Shown here one piece after another: positions 5,645 to 12,524 of a DNA stretch of 12,624 bases. The position numbers and the translations under genes are program-made. The notes below the pieces were generated by a model. That model searched no databases, had not been told where the DNA came from, and saw nothing but the letters and a program-made list of their open reading frames with translations. Within the stretch, counting starts at the first letter, position 1. The number at the start of each line of letters is the position of its first letter. Location of the stretch: positions 1 through 12,624 of the forward strand of contig JAGRBY010000163.1 of NCBI GenBank assembly GCA_020433835.1, in the 5' to 3' direction. Source of the stretch: Anaerolineae bacterium. GTDB lineage: Bacteria > Chloroflexota > Anaerolineae > 4572-78 > J111.

Positions 5645-7207
5645 ATGACCAAACAAGGCACACTTTATCTTGTTGGAGCCGGCCCCGGCGATACCGGTCT
5701 TATGACCGTAAAAGGGATGGCCTTACTACGTGAGGCCGACGCTATTGTCGCCGATATTTTGGGTAACGCCCAGCTTCTACAAGAGGCTAACCCCACTGCC
5801 GAACGCTACGATATTGGCAGCCGAGGGCGTGGCAATAAACAGGCCCAGCAAGATGTTACCCGGCTGCTGCTAGAATTGGCCGGTCAGGGCAAAACGGTGG
5901 TTCGTTTATGGCAAGGTGATCCTTTTGTTTTTGGCCGGGCTACAAAAGAAATGGCAGCGGCTATCAAAGCCGGTATTCGGGTTGAACTTGTGCCGGGTGT
6001 GACCAGTGCCATCGCCGCTTTAGCCTATGCCGGAGTGCCGGTAACCGATTGGGATTACGGTGCCGATTTTGCCGTTGTGAGTGGTTATGTTACCGGCTCG
6101 GCCATCCAACCCAATTGGGAAGCTTTGGCCGGAATTAAAACGGTTGTTATTTTAATGCCGTTTGAAAAGTTAACTAATATTACCACCAGATTGCAAGCCG
6201 CCGGACGCTCCCCCAATACCCCGGCGTTGATTGTCCAAAATGGAACCTTGCCAACACAAAAACAGGTGGTGGCTACGCTCAGCACGGTTGCTGACTTGAT
6301 CGACCCCCAAGAGGATACGGCACCGGCTATTGTGGTTATAGGTGATACCGTCGCATTAGCTGACAAACTGCATTGGTTTGAACCCGACCGTACGCCACTG
6401 CTGGGGAAGCGTGTGTTAGTAACTCGACCCACCCATCAAGCCGCCGATTTTATGGCGACGCTGCGCCGTCTGGGAGCCGAGCCTATTTCTTTTCCCACCA
6501 TCGAAATCCAGCCGGCCGAAGACACCCGACAGCTTGATGCTGCCATTCTGCGCCTGGCGGAATATCGAGCCAAGCTGGATTTATCAAAACCCCATGCTCA
6601 GAGGCCTCAGCCGCCTTATCAGTGGTTAGTATTAACCAGCGCCAATGGTGTTACGGCGTTCTGGCAGCGTTTGGCCTATCTTGGCCTGGATGCTCGCTGC
6701 TTAGCGTCGGTTAATATCGCGGCTATTGGGCCGGCTACTGCCTCAGTGCTGCTCGACTACAGCATCAGGGCTGATTTAATTCCAGAAGTGTATACGGCCG
6801 AGGGTGTGCTGGCCGCTTTCGACGCGTTGGGTTCTGTCGCCGGCCAGCGCTTCTTGCTGGCGCGAGCCGACATCGCCCGCAAAACCCTGGCCGAAGGTTT
6901 ACAACAGCGGGGGGCTTGGGTCGATGAATTTGCGGCCTACCGTACCGTGCCGGTTGAAGGCAAGCATTCTCCGCCACCGGCCGATATCGTCACCTTTACC
7001 AGTTCATCGACGGTGCAGGGATATGTTAATTGTCTTGATGGGCGAAATCCGGCTGAGGCGCTTGCCGACAGTCAGGTTGTGTGTATCGGCCCTATTACCG
7101 CAGCCACAGCTGAGAAACTGGGTGTTCCCGTCCAGGCCGTAGCTGAGGAGTACACGATCGAGGGGATAGTTGAAGCTCTTAAAAATCACGCGGGACGCGA
7201 AGCCTAG
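5645..7207 (+). CDS. cobA-hemD: Fused uroporphyrinogen-III C-methyltransferase-like domain and uroporphyrinogen-III synthase
   Basis: A 520-residue fusion. Residues 5-247 are a CobA/SUMT-type SAM methyltransferase: VGAGPGDTGLMTVKG (10-24), DPFVFGR (92-98), VPGVTSAIAALAYAGVPVT (116-134), and NGT...Q...ATLSTV (199-215). Residues 250-515 are HemD, which closes hydroxymethylbilane to uroporphyrinogen III: LLGKRVLVTRP (252-262), LVLTSANGV (328-336), AAIGPATA (359-366), LLARADIAR (404-412), TFTSSSTV (450-457), and IGPITAATA (481-489). The methyltransferase half departs from the signature: YDxLV is ADILG (36-40), GKR is GSR (58-60), RLKGGDP is RLWQGDP (87-93), THR is TDW (134-136), and the later GH is GY (147-148). 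HemD carries an extra Pro/Arg-rich insert near 306-325. The ATG at 5645 lies 31 bp after hemC, without a clear Shine-Dalgarno. HemD activity is well supported; methylation of uroporphyrinogen III is less certain. Confidence 0.9.
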   Translation: MTKQGTLYLVGAGPGDTGLMTVKGMALLREADAIVADILGNAQLLQEANPTAERYDIGSRGRGNKQAQQDVTRLLLELAGQGKTVVRLWQGDPFVFGRATKEMAAAIKAGIRVELVPGVTSAIAALAYAGVPVTDWDYGADFAVVSGYVTGSAIQPNWEALAGIKTVVILMPFEKLTNITTRLQAAGRSPNTPALIVQNGTLPTQKQVVATLSTVADLIDPQEDTAPAIVVIGDTVALADKLHWFEPDRTPLLGKRVLVTRPTHQAADFMATLRRLGAEPISFPTIEIQPAEDTRQLDAAILRLAEYRAKLDLSKPHAQRPQPPYQWLVLTSANGVTAFWQRLAYLGLDARCLASVNIAAIGPATASVLLDYSIRADLIPEVYTAEGVLAAFDALGSVAGQRFLLARADIARKTLAEGLQQRGAWVDEFAAYRTVPVEGKHSPPPADIVTFTSSSTVQGYVNCLDGRNPAEALADSQVVCIGPITAATAEKLGVPVQAVAEEYTIEGIVEALKNHAGREA

Positions 7208-7236
7208 AGTGTCGGAGTTTCTTATTTCAGCGTCTC

Positions 7237-7249
7237 GTATGGTGCATAC
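7237..7249. repeat. Small inverted repeat in the cobA-hemD / hemL gap
   Basis: GTATG-GTG-CATAC is a perfect 5-bp inverted repeat in the 63-bp gap before hemL. It is too short to act as a terminator and no T tract adjoins it. The overlapping GTGCATACT resembles the window's extended -10 elements with one base missing, so a weak internal promoter or operator for hemL is possible but unproven. Confidence 0.25.
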
Positions 7250-7256
7250 TATTTTT

Positions 7257-7265
7257 GGAAGGTGA
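7257..7265 (+). promoter_or_regulatory. Ribosome binding site that fixes the hemL start
   Basis: GGAAGGTGA lies 5 nt before the ATG at 7271. The in-frame GTG at 7262 is part of this Shine-Dalgarno itself and so is not the likely start. Confidence 0.75.
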
Positions 7266-7270
7266 TTACT

Positions 7271-8560
7271 ATGAATATCGAGAAGTCCGTTAAGCTCTTC
7301 GAGAAAGCTCAGAAAGTTATTCCCGGCGGAGTTAACTCACCGGCGCGTGCCTTTGGGGCCGTAGGTGGCCAGCCTATTTTTATCGATCATGCCGAAGGGG
7401 CATTTATGTGGGATGTCGATGGCAACCGCTATATCGACTACGTGCTAAGTTGGGGGCCGTTAATTTTAGGCCACGCCCATCACGATGTCGTCGCGGCAGT
7501 GCAAAAAGCGGCCACGCGAGGAACCAGCTATGGCGCGCCGACAGCCATCGAAACTGAATTGGCCGAGCTGGTCTGCGAACTCGTACCCTCAGCCGAACAG
7601 GTGCGCTTTGTAAACTCCGGCACGGAAGCAACGATGAGCGTTTTGCGGCTGGCCCGCGCTTATACCGGACGGGATAAAATTATCAAGCTCAAAGGCAACT
7701 ACCACGGGCACGCCGATTTTTTACTCGTTCAGGCCGGCTCTGCCGTGGCGACGCTTGGTTTACCCGATAGTCCGGGCGTACCTGCCGGGGTTACGAAAGA
7801 TACGCTAACCGCACCGTACAACAATTTAGAGGCCATCGAGACGCTCTTTAAACAGTTTGGCGATGACATTGCCGCAATTATTCTTGAGCCGGTGGCCGGT
7901 AATATGGGGCTTATTCCTCCTGTGGATGGTTATTTAGCCGGTTTGCGTAAATTGTGTACCCAGCACGGCGCGTTATTAATCTTTGATGAAGTAATGACCG
8001 GCTTTCGGGTAGCGTTAGGTGGCGCACAGGAATATTTCGGCATTACGCCCGATTTAACTGCGCTGGGTAAGGTGATCGGTGGCGGATTGCCGGTAGGGGC
8101 CTACACCGGCCGCAAAGACATTATGCAAACGGTCGCCCCGGCCGGGCCGATGTACCAGGCCGGGACGCTGAGTGGTAACCCACTGGCCATGGCCGCGGGA
8201 TTGATGACCCTTAAGGGGTTGCAAAAACCGGGCGTTTTTGAAGCTCTGGTGACCAATACCACGAAACTGTCCGAAGGCATTAGCGCTGCTGCCGAAGCCG
8301 CCGGCGTGTCGATTTATCCGACTCAGGTCGGCGCGATGTTTTGCTTCTTCTTTAACAACGAGCCGGTCATTGATTGGGAAACGGCCTCAAAAAGCAATGT
8401 GGAGTTATTTGCCCAATTTTTCCACGCTATGTTAGAGCGGGGTGTTTACTTTCCCCCGTCGCAATACGAGTCGTGGTTTTCATCAACGGCTCACACCGAT
8501 GAGGCTATTGTGGCCACTATTCAGGCTGCCCAAACGGCTTTTCGTGAGATTGCAGCGTAA
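7271..8560 (+). CDS. hemL: Glutamate-1-semialdehyde 2,1-aminomutase
   Basis: This 429-residue PLP enzyme converts glutamate-1-semialdehyde to 5-aminolevulinate, the committed tetrapyrrole precursor of the C5 pathway. Visible: [11 protein letters not shown] (18-28), [16 protein letters not shown] (115-130), the PLP-stacking YHGHAD (144-149), [11 protein letters not shown] (237-247) with the PLP aspartate D239, and [16 protein letters not shown] (265-280), in which K267 forms the Schiff base. [13 protein letters not shown] (298-310) is also typical. Length is normal for the family. The gene lies 63 bp after cobA-hemD and probably belongs to the same unit, giving an operon with both early and middle pathway steps; hemA and hemB must be elsewhere. 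It converges on kynU with a single base between the two stop codons. Confidence 0.97.
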   Translation: MNIEKSVKLFEKAQKVIPGGVNSPARAFGAVGGQPIFIDHAEGAFMWDVDGNRYIDYVLSWGPLILGHAHHDVVAAVQKAATRGTSYGAPTAIETELAELVCELVPSAEQVRFVNSGTEATMSVLRLARAYTGRDKIIKLKGNYHGHADFLLVQAGSAVATLGLPDSPGVPAGVTKDTLTAPYNNLEAIETLFKQFGDDIAAIILEPVAGNMGLIPPVDGYLAGLRKLCTQHGALLIFDEVMTGFRVALGGAQEYFGITPDLTALGKVIGGGLPVGAYTGRKDIMQTVAPAGPMYQAGTLSGNPLAMAAGLMTLKGLQKPGVFEALVTNTTKLSEGISAAAEAAGVSIYPTQVGAMFCFFFNNEPVIDWETASKSNVELFAQFFHAMLERGVYFPPSQYESWFSSTAHTDEAIVATIQAAQTAFREIAA

Positions 8561-8561
8561 A

Positions 8562-9845
8562 TTACGTAACCCCGGCTCGCTCTGATGGGTAACCTTCGTA
8601 TAGCTTATGGGTTACAATCGTCTTGAGGCGATCCATCGCCCGGTAAATGTCGGCAAAGGTATTGTAGAGCGGTGCGATGCCAAAGCGGATGTTATCCGGT
8701 TCGCGAAAGTCGGGAATAACGGTCAGGTCAGAGGCCGGGGCTTCAATGAGGGCGCGGTTGATGCGATAGCCTTCAGGATGACGCAGCGATATATGTGAGC
8801 CGCGCCGGTCGGCCTGTTTTGGTGAACCGAGCGTAAAACCGAGCGGTGTCAGCCACTGCTCCGCCAGAAAAATCATATATTCACTCTGGCGGATGCTTTT
8901 GGCCCGCAATTGATCGATACCGGCTTGCAACAGCAGATCGACGGCCGGTTCAATCGCTTTGAGCGAAAGCATCGGCGGCGTACCGATCCAAAAGCGGCGA
9001 ATGTCGGGCGCGGGTTCATACTCTAAGTTGAAAGCAAACGGGTTTGCCGCGCCCAACCAACCCCATATCGGAGACTCTAACTCCGTTTGTAGATCCCGAC
9101 GCACGTAGAGAAAGGCCGGTGCGCCGGGGCCGCCGTTGAGATATTTGTAGGTACAGCCGATGGCTAAATCGACACCGGCCGCATGCAAATCAACCGGCAT
9201 CGCTCCCACTGAATGACTTAAATCCCATAACATAAGCGCCCCCACCTGATGAGCCTGTCTGGTTACCGCAGCCATGTCGTACATAAAGGAACTCTTGAAA
9301 GCTACATGGGTTAAACTCACCAGCGCTGTGTCAATGTCGATGGCGGTTTCCACCGCTTCCGGCGCAATCGTGATCGAGTCGGTCGAAGGGATAAGTTCTA
9401 ACTGATGCCCTTGGCCGAGGAGATCGATTGCCCCCTGGAGAATGTATAAATCGGATGGGAAGTTAAAGACATCGCTGACGATTTTTGATCGACCGGGTTT
9501 GGCTCGTAAAGCGGCGATGACCAACTTAAAGAGGTTGACCGAGGTTGAATCGGTGATAATGACCTCATCCGGTTGAGCGCCGATGAGTTTGGCGATCTTT
9601 TGGCCCAATTCCAACGGCGCTTGAATCCACCCCTCGTTCCAACCCCGAATAAGCCGCTGGCCCCACTCCTGTTCAATTGTGCGCTGCATAACCTCTATAG
9701 TGCGTTTGGGCAGCCGTCCTAGCGAATTGCCATCAAGATAAATCAGATTAGGATCATGGCTGACAAACGCATCGCGAAAGTGGGCGAGATGATCTTGGGC
9801 ATCTAATGTTTGTGCTAAATCAAAGGTCGTATTTGAAAATTGCAT
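8562..9845 (-). CDS. kynU: Kynureninase
   Basis: This 427-residue PLP enzyme cleaves kynurenine or 3-hydroxykynurenine to (3-hydroxy)anthranilate plus alanine, in tryptophan breakdown or NAD synthesis. Visible: YLDGNSLGRLP (36-46), GWNEGW (68-73), FNFPSDLYILQG (127-138), LTHVAFKSSFMYD (178-190), LWDLSHSVGA (206-215) with the PLP aspartate D208, and CTYKYLNGGPGAPAFLYV (231-248) with Schiff-base K234. Length is normal for the family. The ATG at 9845 is 15 bp after the stop of the upstream aldo/keto reductase gene, and only a weak GCAGGC precedes it, so co-transcription and possibly translational coupling are likely. No other kynurenine-pathway gene is in the window, so its physiological partner genes lie elsewhere. 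Confidence 0.96.
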   Translation of the reverse strand: MQFSNTTFDLAQTLDAQDHLAHFRDAFVSHDPNLIYLDGNSLGRLPKRTIEVMQRTIEQEWGQRLIRGWNEGWIQAPLELGQKIAKLIGAQPDEVIITDSTSVNLFKLVIAALRAKPGRSKIVSDVFNFPSDLYILQGAIDLLGQGHQLELIPSTDSITIAPEAVETAIDIDTALVSLTHVAFKSSFMYDMAAVTRQAHQVGALMLWDLSHSVGAMPVDLHAAGVDLAIGCTYKYLNGGPGAPAFLYVRRDLQTELESPIWGWLGAANPFAFNLEYEPAPDIRRFWIGTPPMLSLKAIEPAVDLLLQAGIDQLRAKSIRQSEYMIFLAEQWLTPLGFTLGSPKQADRRGSHISLRHPEGYRINRALIEAPASDLTVIPDFREPDNIRFGIAPLYNTFADIYRAMDRLKTIVTHKLYEGYPSERAGVT

Positions 9846-9860
9846 GAGCGTGCCTGCGGT

Positions 9861-10829
9861 TTAGGTAGGGCTTGGTAAATTGTCGAGTTGGGCTTTTTCT
9901 GCGGACGAAAGTTTGATAGCGATAGTTTTGATGGTTTCATCCAGCTGCGAAACGCGGTTTGCACCTATAATGGCCGAGGTTACGGTTGGATTGGCTAAAA
10001 TCCAGGCCAATGCGATTTGAGCCGTAGTGGCGTTGTGGCTTTGGGCAATATCGTCCAGCGCGTCGATAATATCGAAGCCTGCTCTGTTCAGATAAGGCTT
10101 CATGCGGGCATTACCGTAACCACGGCTTTGTGTTGGGATTTCACCGCTCCGCTTGTATTTGCCGGTAAGAAAACCTCCGGCCAGTGGGCTGTAGGGAATA
10201 ACACCCAAATTTTCGTCGCGAGCAAGCCCCATCAGTTCATTTTCATACTCGGCGCGATGCACCAGGTTATAATGGGGTTGAATAGACTCATAAGCGGGCA
10301 GGTTGTACCGGGCACTTATTTTGAGCGAGTCGCGCAGTTGAGATGGGGTATGGTTGGAGCAGCCAATGTAACGGACTTTGCCCTGGGAAACCATAGTTTC
10401 GTAGGCGCGTAGCGTTTCTTCCATCGGTGTGTCTTCATCGGGCCAATGACTTTGGTATAGATCAATCGTCTCGACCTGGAGGCGTTTTAGGCTGTCTTCA
10501 ACCGCTCGCATTAAATGTTGGCGGCTAAGTCCTTCACCGTCGGGGCCGTCCCACATTCGACCTCGGGCTTTGGTGGCGATGATGATATTATCGCGCACCT
10601 GCCGCGACGTGAGCCATTCGCCAATCCAGGCTTCGGAAACGCCGCCGTCGTTATTGTCGGCCCAAAAAGAGTAGATATCAGCCGTATCAAAGAAATTTAT
10701 CCCATGTTCAAAAGCGTGATCCATGATGGCAAAGGACGTATCCTTGTCGGCTGTCCAACCCATCGTCATCGTTCCTAGACAGAGTTGAGATACGTTTAAG
10801 TCGGTTTTGCCTAATTTTTGATATAACAT
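9861..10829 (-). CDS. Aldo/keto reductase family oxidoreductase
   Basis: A 322-residue cytoplasmic NADPH-dependent TIM-barrel oxidoreductase. The family's catalytic tetrad is visible: D48 and Y53 in FFDTADIYS, K87 in ATKARG, and H128 in YQSHWPD. The nucleotide-binding region is also present (PYSPLAGGFLTGKY and, near the C-terminus, TSAIIGANRVSQLDE). It resembles the YajO/Tas-like soluble bacterial group; the substrate cannot be read from sequence. The ATG at 10827-10829 has GAGGTGA at 10839-10845, 9 nt upstream. An extended -10 promoter lies at 10905-10914, with a perfect 12-bp palindrome between it and the gene. It is the first gene of a probable two-gene unit with kynU (15-bp gap); a role in aromatic amino acid breakdown is only inferred from that. 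Confidence 0.92.
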   Translation of the reverse strand: MLYQKLGKTDLNVSQLCLGTMTMGWTADKDTSFAIMDHAFEHGINFFDTADIYSFWADNNDGGVSEAWIGEWLTSRQVRDNIIIATKARGRMWDGPDGEGLSRQHLMRAVEDSLKRLQVETIDLYQSHWPDEDTPMEETLRAYETMVSQGKVRYIGCSNHTPSQLRDSLKISARYNLPAYESIQPHYNLVHRAEYENELMGLARDENLGVIPYSPLAGGFLTGKYKRSGEIPTQSRGYGNARMKPYLNRAGFDIIDALDDIAQSHNATTAQIALAWILANPTVTSAIIGANRVSQLDETIKTIAIKLSSAEKAQLDNLPSPT

Positions 10830-10874
10830 TCGTGTTTTTCACCTCATTGTGTATAGTAGTAATGAGCTTGCCGG

Positions 10875-10886
10875 CAATTATAATTG
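10875..10886. repeat. Perfect 12-bp palindrome in the aldo/keto reductase leader
   Basis: CAATTATAATTG is its own reverse complement. It lies about 20 nt downstream of the extended -10 at 10905-10910 and about 45 nt before the ATG, where a repressor could block transcription. It also contains TATAAT on both strands, so it could merely be AT-rich sequence. Confidence 0.35.
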
Positions 10887-10904
10887 GCTGCAATTTATCG
10901 CGAG

Positions 10905-10914
10905 AGTATAGCAC
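10905..10914 (-). promoter_or_regulatory. Extended -10 promoter of the aldo/keto reductase-kynU unit
   Basis: The minus strand reads GTGCTATACT, a TGn-TATACT extended -10 (hexamer 10905-10910). A moderate -35, ATGACT, lies 18 bp upstream. The leader to the ATG at 10829 would be about 70 nt. The core matches the GTGCTATAAT elements at 1664-1675 and 1789-1800. Confidence 0.55.
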
Positions 10915-10968
10915 GGATTAAAATGGAAGTCATGTTACCCATATTTTTTAAGACAATTTTGGATAGAA

Positions 10969-11103
10969 TTATGAGTTACGCAGTTGGGCGTATCCAGCAA
11001 GGTGAGAGTCACTTATTCATTAGAAATGAGCGTCCATTTGGCCCATATAGCTCGATCTAGTGCATCGAAGTGACTGTCACCTTTTGAAGTGCGTAACTCC
11101 TAA
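10969..11103. mobile_element. MITE-like element of about 135 bp with nested inverted repeats
   Basis: The terminal repeats TTATGAGTTACGCA (10969-10982) and TGCGTAACTCCTAA (11090-11103) match in inverted orientation at 13 of 14 positions. A second nested pair, AAGGTGAGAGTCACTT (10999-11014) and AAGTGACTGTCACCTT (11068-11083), matches at 15 of 16, and each inner arm is itself nearly palindromic (GTGAC-n-GTCAC). The interior encodes nothing recognisable and no target-site duplication is evident. It fills most of the 339-bp gap between the aldo/keto reductase and acetyltransferase genes. A non-autonomous transposon remnant is the best reading; its sequence is unrelated to the element at 3304-3450. 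Confidence 0.7.
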
Positions 11104-11168
11104 GAGTAATGAAAGGAGTAAAAGCCGAGGTTTTTACAGGATTGGATTGAAATAATAAGGTTTATGTC

Positions 11169-11699
11169 ATGAAAAGTCTTGGGAATTTTACAACACATTC
11201 CGGAAAAGAGGTTACATTTCGGTATATTCAAAAAGAGGATGCGCCCCTTCTTGTCGATTTGTTTAACAGGTTAACGTTTGAGTCAAGACGGTTGCGCTTT
11301 CATCTTTATACCGAAAAAATTCCCCCGGAGCGTATTTGGAAAGAAGCCGTGAACCTGTCAACCTTAAACCCGGATCTGCATATTGCTGTTGTTGCCACCG
11401 TGCTGGAGGATGATGGGCAAGAACACGCCGTTGCCGTGGCTCGATTCGCCCGAGCCTCGGTAGATGACACCGAAGCGGAAGTAGCGGTTGTTGTGAGAGA
11501 TGATATTCAAAGAAATGGATTGGCCCGTAAACTGTTTGAAATTTTGACCAAAGAGGCGTGCTCGATAGGCATTACCCATTTTGTGGGTTGGGTTATGGCC
11601 GAGAATGTTCGTTTAATGAAGCTTATTGAAAAATTAGAGGTGCCCGTTGAGTCTGAAATTCGCTACGGGCAGCGAAAGATACGAATCCCCATTACCTAA
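11169..11699 (+). CDS. GNAT-family N-acetyltransferase
   Basis: A 176-residue single-domain GNAT protein that transfers an acyl group from acyl-CoA to an unidentified amine. The N-terminal 'VTFRYIQKEDAPLLVDLFNRL...SRRLRF' (15-44) resembles the acetyltransferase domain of PatZ/Pat-type protein acetyltransferases. Motif A is at 102-130, with the CoA pyrophosphate loop QRNGLA (114-119), and motif B near 139-156 (GWVMAENVRLMKLIEKL). No cyclic-nucleotide or acyl-CoA synthetase domain is attached, unlike full-length Pat proteins. The ATG at 11169 has AAGG at 11157-11160, 8 nt upstream. It lies 65 bp past a MITE-like element, which could affect its promoter. The fold is secure, but the substrate is unknown; protein lysine or a small molecule are both open. 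Confidence 0.88.
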   Translation: MKSLGNFTTHSGKEVTFRYIQKEDAPLLVDLFNRLTFESRRLRFHLYTEKIPPERIWKEAVNLSTLNPDLHIAVVATVLEDDGQEHAVAVARFARASVDDTEAEVAVVVRDDIQRNGLARKLFEILTKEACSIGITHFVGWVMAENVRLMKLIEKLEVPVESEIRYGQRKIRIPIT

Positions 11700-11725
11700 C
11701 GGTAGTTGTTAGGTAGCAACTCGTT
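11695..11725. terminator. Weak hairpin between convergent genes
   Basis: AACG/CGTT (11698-11701 with 11722-11725) and AGTTG/CAACT (11704-11708 with 11717-11721) form a 9-bp stem with a 2-nt bulge and an 8-nt loop. An alternative CCTAAC/GTTAGG pairing overlaps it. Neither side carries a good T tract, so termination is uncertain. It lies in the 31-bp gap between convergent stops. Confidence 0.3.
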
Positions 11726-11730
11726 AATGG

Positions 11731-12099
11731 TTAATCTGTCTTTATAAATTTAGCCACTTGGTCGGGAAAGGCACGGGTATTGATCGGTTTGGAGATAAAG
11801 CCATCACAACCGTAGGCTTCGGCCATCTCTCGGGCTGTATCTTCCGGCCAGGCGGTAACAGCCACAATAGGAATATCGGCTAACTCCGGCGTTCGTTTAA
11901 AGAATGCTACCAATGTTTGCCCGTCGATATCAGGTAACCCCAAATCAACCAGAATAATATCAGGAATTTCATCGATAGCCGCTTGTAATCCGCTTTCGCC
12001 ATCGTTGGCGTGAATAACCTGATGATGGCGTGCTTCTAAGATTCGCCTGGCTAACAAGGCATTCTGTTCATTGTCTTCGACCATTAATATCTTGCTAAT
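11731..12099 (-). CDS. Single-domain response regulator (CheY/DivK-like receiver)
   Basis: A receiver domain of about 122 residues with no output domain, acting as a phosphorelay switch with an unidentified histidine kinase. Numbered from the chosen start, it has acidic-pocket residues E8 and D9 (ILMVEDNEQN), phospho-acceptor D52 (ILVDLGLPDIDG), switch T82 (AVTAW) and K104 (ISKPIN). The start shown is ATT at 12097-12099, 5 nt after AGGTG; it yields the standard family N-terminus (M)SKILMVEDN. The only ATG nearby (12082-12084) would delete strand beta-1. The GTG (12148-12150) and TTG (12154-12156) upstream lack Shine-Dalgarno sequences and overlap the likely promoter. An out-of-frame 9-codon ORF (12084-12113) ends in TAATG over the internal ATG. 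The domain is certain; the start is uncertain. Confidence 0.85.
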   Translation of the reverse strand: MSKILMVEDNEQNALLARRILEARHHQVIHANDGESGLQAAIDEIPDIILVDLGLPDIDGQTLVAFFKRTPELADIPIVAVTAWPEDTAREMAEAYGCDGFISKPINTRAFPDQVAKFIKTD

Positions 12100-12140
12100 G
12101 ATGGCACCTGCATTATTCTTGTATCGTTTATACTTTGTCC

Positions 12141-12150
12141 AGTATATCAC
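12141..12150 (-). promoter_or_regulatory. Extended -10 promoter of the response regulator gene
   Basis: The minus strand reads GTGATATACT, giving TGn-TATACT (hexamer 12141-12146). Predicted initiation near 12134 is downstream of the in-frame GTG and TTG codons, so those could not serve as starts if this promoter is used. No convincing -35 is present. Confidence 0.45.
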
Positions 12151-12183
12151 GTTCAAGAAAAAGGTAAAAGTTCGAAAAAAATT

Positions 12184-12516
12184 TTACTCGATTTCAGGAC
12201 TGTTCCAACCGAATTTCTTGAGATCCACCCGGCCTTTTGCATCGAACACAACCCCCTCTGCTTCTAAAATTTGGCGCTGGAGAGCACTGCCTATGCCGCC
12301 CGATCGCGGGCTAATTTTGCCCTGGCTGTTGATAACGCGCTGCCACGGTACATTGCGGTTGGGGCCAAGCGCCGCGAGTGCGTAGCCAACCATCCGGGCG
12401 GTGCAGCCGTCTACAAGCTGTGCAACTTGGCCGTATGTTGCTACTTTTCCGGCGGGAATGTGCCGGACGACAATGTACACCCGTTCATAAACGGGAATTT
12501 CGGGGGGGAGATCCAT
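12184..12516 (-). CDS. Alkyltransferase-like protein (ATL, MGMT family lacking the catalytic cysteine)
   Basis: A protein of about 110 residues with the DNA-binding domain of O6-alkylguanine-DNA alkyltransferases. In ATL proteins the acceptor cysteine of PCHR is replaced, usually by Trp; here the motif is PWQR (nt 12331-12342), so it cannot remove alkyl groups. Known ATLs bind O6-alkylguanine and recruit nucleotide excision repair. Other expected residues are present: the nucleotide-flipping Tyr in ATYGQVA, the Arg finger in TARMVGYALAALG, and RVINSQGKIS plus LEAEGVVF at the end. The ATG at 12514-12516 is chosen; a TTG codon lies immediately before it. GGAGGAG at 12531-12537 is 14 nt upstream of the ATG (11 nt from the TTG) and lies inside the end of the preceding gene, suggesting a shared transcript. 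Confidence 0.9.
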   Translation of the reverse strand: MDLPPEIPVYERVYIVVRHIPAGKVATYGQVAQLVDGCTARMVGYALAALGPNRNVPWQRVINSQGKISPRSGGIGSALQRQILEAEGVVFDAKGRVDLKKFGWNSPEIE

Positions 12517-12524
12517 CAATGTGC

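Noticed and set aside
6085..6432. Antisense open frame of 115 codons within cobA-hemD
   Set aside because: Composition is Thr/Val/Ser-rich without motifs, and the sense strand carries a clear domain fusion.
7262..7270. GTG start for hemL
   Set aside because: The GTG is part of the GGAAGGTGA Shine-Dalgarno that serves the ATG at 7271.
10017..10412. Plus-strand open frame of 131 codons over the aldo/keto reductase gene
   Set aside because: The minus-strand gene has the full AKR tetrad; the plus frame shows no ribosome site or family resemblance.
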